Assembly (NCBI GenBank): GCA_003670425.1 | Contig: QWRL01000111.1 | Location: 1 to 7,658 of the forward strand | Reading direction: 5' to 3' | From: Chloroflexota bacterium | GTDB taxonomy: Bacteria; Chloroflexota; Anaerolineae; Anaerolineales; UBA11657 | DNA: 7,658 bases | Notes under the pieces: model-generated | The model's input: the letters and a program-made list of their open reading frames with translations, nothing else | Told to the model about the DNA's origin: nothing | Database searches by the model: none | Shown here: positions 4,661-7,658 of the stretch, piece after piece | How the letters are laid out: the number at the start of each line of letters is the position of its first letter | Position numbering within the stretch: position 1 is the stretch's first letter | Translations under genes and position numbers: made by a program

Positions 4661-5749
4661 ATGCCCGGCGCCAGCCCTGACCCGCAGCTTGCAGATGGCA
4701 AAGGCATCCGCCTCACAACGCTGGCCACTTGCGCGGGCTGAGCGTCCAAACTGGATCCCCGCGTGCTCGGGGAGCTCGTTGGTTCGCTTGCCAATATTTT
4801 TAGCCCGGCGGAGTTTCCGCAGTTGCTGGCTGGGATTGCGCAGCCGGATGACGCAGCGGTTTACCAGTTAGATGAAGACCGCGCCGTGATTGCCACGGCG
4901 GACTTCTTCCCGCCGGTGGTGGATGACCCCTACGAGTTTGGCGCCGTGGCCGCTGCAAATGCACTTTCCGATGTGTATGCCATGGGCGGAGATCCGCTGC
5001 TTGCGCTCAACTTGCTGTGCTGGCCGGCCGACCAACCGGGCGAATTGCTGAAGGAAATTTTGCGGGGCGGTGCAGAGAAGGTGCGTGAAGCCGGCGCGGT
5101 GTTGGCGGGGGGCCATTCCGTTGCAGACCAAGAGCCAAAATTTGGCTTGGTGGTAATTGGCCTGGCGCATCCCAAAAAAATCTGGAGCAAGGGTGGGGCG
5201 CAGCCTGGCGACGAACTGGTGCTCACCAAACCGCTGGGCAGCGGCACCATCACAACTGCGCTAAAGAATGGCATGGCAAGCGCAGCGCATGTGGCCGCGT
5301 GTGTGGCCGTGATGGCGCAACTAAATCGCACGGCGATGCTTGCCGGGCGGCGCATGGGTGGCGCGCTGCATGCAGCCACAGACATCACCGGCTTTGGCAT
5401 AGTGGGGCATGCGCATGAGATGGCCGCCCAATCGGGGACCAGCTTCAACCTGCGCTGGGATGCGCTGCCGTGGTTGGATGGTGCGCAGCAGTATGCGCGC
5501 GCTCAAATTTATCCCGGCGGCACCACGCGCAATATTGAGTTTTACCGGCAGTGGTTGGACGGCGCGGATGGGCTTGCGGCGTGGCAGCAGCAGTTGCTGT
5601 TTGACCCCCAAACCTCGGGCGGCTTGTTGATGGCGGTGGCCCCGGCAGGGCTGGCCGGCTTGCTGCACGCGCTGCAATCCAGCGGCCAGTTTTATGCGCA
5701 CATTGGCAGCGTGTCCGCTGGCAGTGCCGGGCGCCTACGCTTGGCGTAG
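4661..5749 (+). CDS. selD: Selenophosphate synthetase (selenide, water dikinase), itself a probable selenoprotein with Sec27 at TGA 4739-4741
   Basis: SelD makes selenophosphate, AMP and phosphate from selenide, ATP and water, the selenium donor for selenocysteine and selenouridine. With TGA 4739-4741 read as selenocysteine the protein has 362 residues. Residues 16-40 (IRLT...CAG-Sec-ASK.DPRVL...) align without gaps to E. coli SelD as I remember it, Sec27 on catalytic Cys17 and K30 on K20. Other family blocks: TADFF (79-83), DDPYEFG (88-94), NALSDVYAMGG (100-110), GGHSVADQEPKFGLVVIG (150-167), KPLGSG (190-195), ATDITGFGIVGHAHEM (239-254) and DPQTSGGLL (315-323), covering both halves of the PurM/AIRS-type fold. 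The start ATG 4661 has GGGGGA 8 bases upstream. A conventional call would begin at GTG 4763 (328 residues) and lack the catalytic residue and lysine. Cys24 precedes Sec27 as C-x-x-U. The family assignment is certain; the Sec reading is a strong inference. A recent nonsense mutation of a Cys codon is the alternative. Confidence 0.93.
4739..4777 (+). promoter_or_regulatory. SECIS-like hairpin of selD beginning at the Sec TGA
   Basis: The selenocysteine TGA is at 4739-4741. GAGC (4740-4743) can pair with GCTC (4774-4777). Inside, TCCCCG (4756-4761) pairs perfectly with CGGGGA (4768-4773) around the loop CGTGCT (4762-4767). The 12-base stretch 4744-4755 bulges or forms its own small hairpin (TCCA-AAC-TGGA). 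Bacterial SECIS elements lie directly after the UGA, with an apical loop roughly 16-37 bases downstream and a G among the first two loop bases; here the loop starts 20 bases after the TGA and its second base is G. SelB would bind the loop with Sec-tRNA. Pairing was done by eye, without energy calculation. Confidence 0.7.
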
Positions 5750-5754
5750 GCGCC
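5730..5754 (+). repeat. Perfect 11-bp hairpin overlapping the selD stop codon
   Basis: GGCGCCTACGC and GCGTAGGCGCC are exact inverted repeats around a three-base TTG loop, and the TAG stop (5747-5749) lies in the second arm. There is no T run after it, so it is not a classical terminator, but it is a very stable mRNA end and may act together with the next hairpin at 5770-5802 to end or protect the scpA-selD message. Confidence 0.7.
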
Positions 5755-5766
5755 ATCTTCGCAACC

Positions 5767-5802
5767 AAAAACGCCCCCCGAATTTGAAATCCGGGGGGCG
5801 TT
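5767..5802 (-). terminator. Rho-independent terminator of the pentapeptide-repeat gene
   Basis: On the minus strand AACGCCCCCCG and CGGGGGGCGTT form a perfect 11-bp stem with an 11-base loop. The second arm runs into a stretch of five T, two of them in the stem. It starts 28 bases after the TAA at 5831. Read on the plus strand the stem is followed only by TT, so it may work weakly as a shared terminator for the convergent selD unit as well. Confidence 0.85.
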
Positions 5803-5830
5803 GCATGCGGTTGCGCCAACGGCGCGCCGT

Positions 5831-7207
5831 TTACTCTGGTTGAATTGTGCCGTCCGGCAGCGTGGCGTCGATCAGCGACTCTACGCCAATCAGAGTCTTC
5901 GCATCTACTTTTGCGCCTTCCAAATTAGCGCCTGTAAGGTTTGCGCGCGTGAGGTTAGCTCCGCGCAGGTCCGCCTCGCGCAAGTCCGCGCCGCGCAGGT
6001 TAGCGCCGGTTAGCTGCGCTTTTGCAAAAATTGCCTGGCGCAGGTCTGCTTTGGACAGCTGTGCGCTGCGCAACTCAGCCTTGCTCAAATTCGCAGCGGT
6101 CAGATTTGCCTGATTCAGGTTTGCGTTGTTTAGCAGCGCACCCACCAGGCTGGCGCCGTGCATCCGGGCACTGCGCAAATCGGCCTTCTGCAAGTTAGCG
6201 CCGTCCAGCACGGTATTCCCGGTTGCGTCTACTTTTTTGGTGCCCACCATCTCCGCCCAGGAGAGATTGGCTCCGGCCAAAACTGCACCGGTCAAGTTGG
6301 CTCCACTCAGTATCGCCCAGCTCAAGTCTGCCTCTGTCAGGTTGGCTTTGGTGAGGTTGGCGCGGGTCAAGTTGGCCCATGGCAGCATGGCTTCCACGAG
6401 GCGCACGCCGCTCAAGTTTGCGCCCGTAAGGTCGGCGTCAGACAGGTCAGCCATCTGCAGGTCGGCCTTGGAAAAGTTGGCCGCCACTGCTTTTACTTCG
6501 CGCATTGATGCCCGGCTGAAATCAACCCCGGAAAAGTTGGCGCGCGGAGCGTCTGAAAAGTCCAGCACTGCTGAGGACAAATCCGAGCCGGTTAGATCCG
6601 CGTCGCTCAATTGCGCGTGGCTGATGTTTGCACGGCTCAAATCCGTCTTGCGCATCTTGGCGGCCGTAAAGTTCACATGGCTGCAATCAGAGCTGGTCAT
6701 GCGCGCGCCATCCAGATTGGATTTGGTCAGGTCAGAGCGGCTCAAGTCGGTGCCGGTCATGTCGCTTTTGGTGAGCAGCGCCTTGGACAGATGAATGCCA
6801 GTCAGGCTGGATTTGCTCAAGCTGGCTTCGGTCAAGTCCGCGCCTTTTAGCTGGGCGCCAGCCAAATCCGACTCGGAGAAGACCGCGCGTTTGAGCCGCG
6901 CCTCCACCATGTTCGCCATGCGCAAGTTGCAGCGATAGGCGTTTGCATACTCCATATTAATCCTTCCAAGATTTGCCTGGAAGAGATTTACGCCGCCCAA
7001 CTTTGACTGGGTCAAATTTGCACCCGCCAAATTTACATTTGCCAGATTGACTCCGCGCAGGTTTACACCGCGCAGCGACTGGCCGGGTTCAAAGCGAAAG
7101 CGGTTTGTGCGCTGGCCAGCCGGGTCCCGTACCGGACCGCCCGGCAGCACAATTACAAGGCCACTTTCTGGCTGTAAAGTTGAGGGCATTGCGCTGGTGT
7201 TTGCCAT
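5831..7207 (-). CDS. Long pentapeptide-repeat protein, 458 residues
   Basis: After a 43-residue non-repeat leader (LVIVLPGG....FRFEPGQ at about 17-43), residues 44-318 are 55 pentads in unbroken register of the A(D/N)LxX kind (NLSGV, DLTGA, NLTKA and the like). A 19-residue interruption follows (319-337), then 19 more pentads (338-432) and a 26-residue tail ending ATLPDGTIQPE, a common end of this family. Such repeats fold into a right-handed four-sided beta-helix, four pentads per turn, so this rod has about 18 turns, much longer than the DNA-mimic gyrase protectors of the MfpA/Qnr type. There is no signal peptide or membrane segment. The role of most family members is unknown and none can be assigned here. 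The start ATG has GGAG at 7219-7222, 11 bases upstream. It is a single gene with its own terminator. Confidence 0.93.
   Translation of the reverse strand: MANTSAMPSTLQPESGLVIVLPGGPVRDPAGQRTNRFRFEPGQSLRGVNLRGVNLANVNLAGANLTQSKLGGVNLFQANLGRINMEYANAYRCNLRMANMVEARLKRAVFSESDLAGAQLKGADLTEASLSKSSLTGIHLSKALLTKSDMTGTDLSRSDLTKSNLDGARMTSSDCSHVNFTAAKMRKTDLSRANISHAQLSDADLTGSDLSSAVLDFSDAPRANFSGVDFSRASMREVKAVAANFSKADLQMADLSDADLTGANLSGVRLVEAMLPWANLTRANLTKANLTEADLSWAILSGANLTGAVLAGANLSWAEMVGTKKVDATGNTVLDGANLQKADLRSARMHGASLVGALLNNANLNQANLTAANLSKAELRSAQLSKADLRQAIFAKAQLTGANLRGADLREADLRGANLTRANLTGANLEGAKVDAKTLIGVESLIDATLPDGTIQPE
5912..7078 (-). repeat. 15-base tandem repeat array encoding the pentapeptides
   Basis: The DNA shows a 15-base period on the minus strand, one degenerate unit per pentad (such as GCCAACTTGAC or GCTGACCTGAGC variants). 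The array is 55 units at 6254-7078 and 19 units at 5912-6196, with the break at 6197-6253. Units are diverged at the DNA level, so the array is old and under protein-level selection and not a recent slippage expansion. Confidence 0.85.
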
Positions 7208-7658
7208 TTTGTTTTATTCTCCGGTTGAAACTAGTGTTTGCCCTGCATGTGGTATCGGCAGTGAACTGGCACCCCGCAATCTGAACGCTGTACTTTATCC
7301 GATGTTTACCTGATAAATGTGGGCGGGCTGCCTGCGAGCTGGCTCTGGCTGCGGGAACGCAGCGCGCGCGGCATGCGGGTTCAGGTGCAGAACTTTGGGC
7401 GGCGATGCCTGCACCGGACCGCATTGGCTGTTGAACTTGGGGCATAGTCGCATGTCCGGCGGCACTTTGCGGCGACGCTGTGTACCGTCAACAAGTGCGG
7501 AGCCCAGTGGCGCCGGGCCAGCGCAATACGAAGCCGGAACTTGAGCGAAAGCCGTGGGTGCGTTGGGCAGAGGATTTGCCGCGTAAGCTGTGATACTCAG
7601 CCGCCTGTTGGCAGTTCCGAATTGGCGTGAGCTTTTACGGCAGCCGGAATCGTGCGCT
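7208..7658. other. 451-base region upstream of the pentapeptide-repeat gene, no supported gene
   Basis: The first 15 bases carry the ribosome-binding site of the pentapeptide-repeat gene on the minus strand; its promoter should lie here, but I find no convincing -35/-10 pair. A minus-strand frame is open from the right edge to a TAA at 7295-7297 (about 120 codons), yet its product is Pro/Ala/Arg-rich with very few acidic residues and no recognisable motif, so I do not call it. I see no tRNA, RNase P, tmRNA or SRP RNA signature. Confidence 0.5.

Noticed and set aside
4763..5749. selD starting at GTG 4763
   Set aside because: This start has no good ribosome-binding site, lies inside the SECIS-like hairpin and would remove the catalytic residue and conserved lysine that are encoded just upstream.
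5847..6850. Plus-strand open frames of up to 222 codons opposite the pentapeptide-repeat gene
   Set aside because: The 15-base repeat makes the opposite strand open as well; the products are Ala/Arg/Ser-rich periodic sequences with no independent support.
5912..7078. The 15-base periodic array as a possible CRISPR or satellite
   Set aside because: The period is in frame, the units encode pentapeptides and there are no unique spacers between identical repeats.
7295..7657. Minus-strand frame open from the right edge, about 120 codons
   Set aside because: Composition is Pro/Ala/Arg-rich with very few acidic residues, no motif and no visible start; I cannot support it as a gene.

Overview
The window looks like a stretch of a bacterial chromosome with fairly high GC. 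The ScpA and SelD proteins and the tRNAs are bacterial in type, and ribosome-binding sites are of the GGAGG kind. The ScpA sequence reminds me of Chloroflexota proteins, so I lean towards that phylum, but this is a recollection and not a search result. The clearest physiological clue is a selenophosphate synthetase gene that appears to carry an in-frame selenocysteine TGA, which implies an organism that makes and uses selenocysteine.

Layout, left to right. (1) Positions 1-1781, minus strand: the N-terminal 593 residues of a large secreted protein with three Calx-beta-like repeats followed by FG-GAP/VCBS-type DFDGDG repeats; it runs off the left edge. Upstream of it, in the same direction, lie a small hypothetical gene (about 2122-2364, TTG start) and a doubtful ORF (1805-2104); the three could form one transcription unit. 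(2) Positions 2559-2582: a clean rho-independent terminator for the next minus-strand gene, a TPR-like hypothetical protein (2620-3201). (3) Positions 3202-3524: no gene seen. (4) Two minus-strand tRNA genes, both with anticodon CAT: an elongator/Ile2-type tRNA (3525-3596) and the initiator tRNA-fMet (3664-3736), with a long perfect hairpin between them and a good sigma70-type promoter at 3769-3797. (5) Plus strand: scpA (3847-4644) and, 16 bases later with a strong ribosome-binding site, selD (4661-5749). (6) Two hairpins at the convergent junction, one of them a terminator for the last gene. (7) Minus strand 5831-7207: a 458-residue pentapeptide-repeat protein with 74 pentads. (8) Positions 7208-7658: no gene I can support.

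The most important annotation point is selD. The frame upstream of the first conventional start (GTG at 4763) continues through a single TGA at 4739-4741 to an ATG at 4661 with a good ribosome-binding site. The peptide on both sides of that TGA aligns without gaps to the N-terminus of E. coli SelD, and the TGA falls exactly on the catalytic Cys17. A hairpin resembling a bacterial SECIS starts at the TGA itself. A standard gene caller would stop at or start after this codon and lose the catalytic residue and the conserved lysine.

Functionally the window mixes housekeeping genes (initiator tRNA, chromosome-condensation kleisin, selenium metabolism) with a probable surface protein and a repeat protein. 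I see no mobile element, CRISPR array or phage gene.
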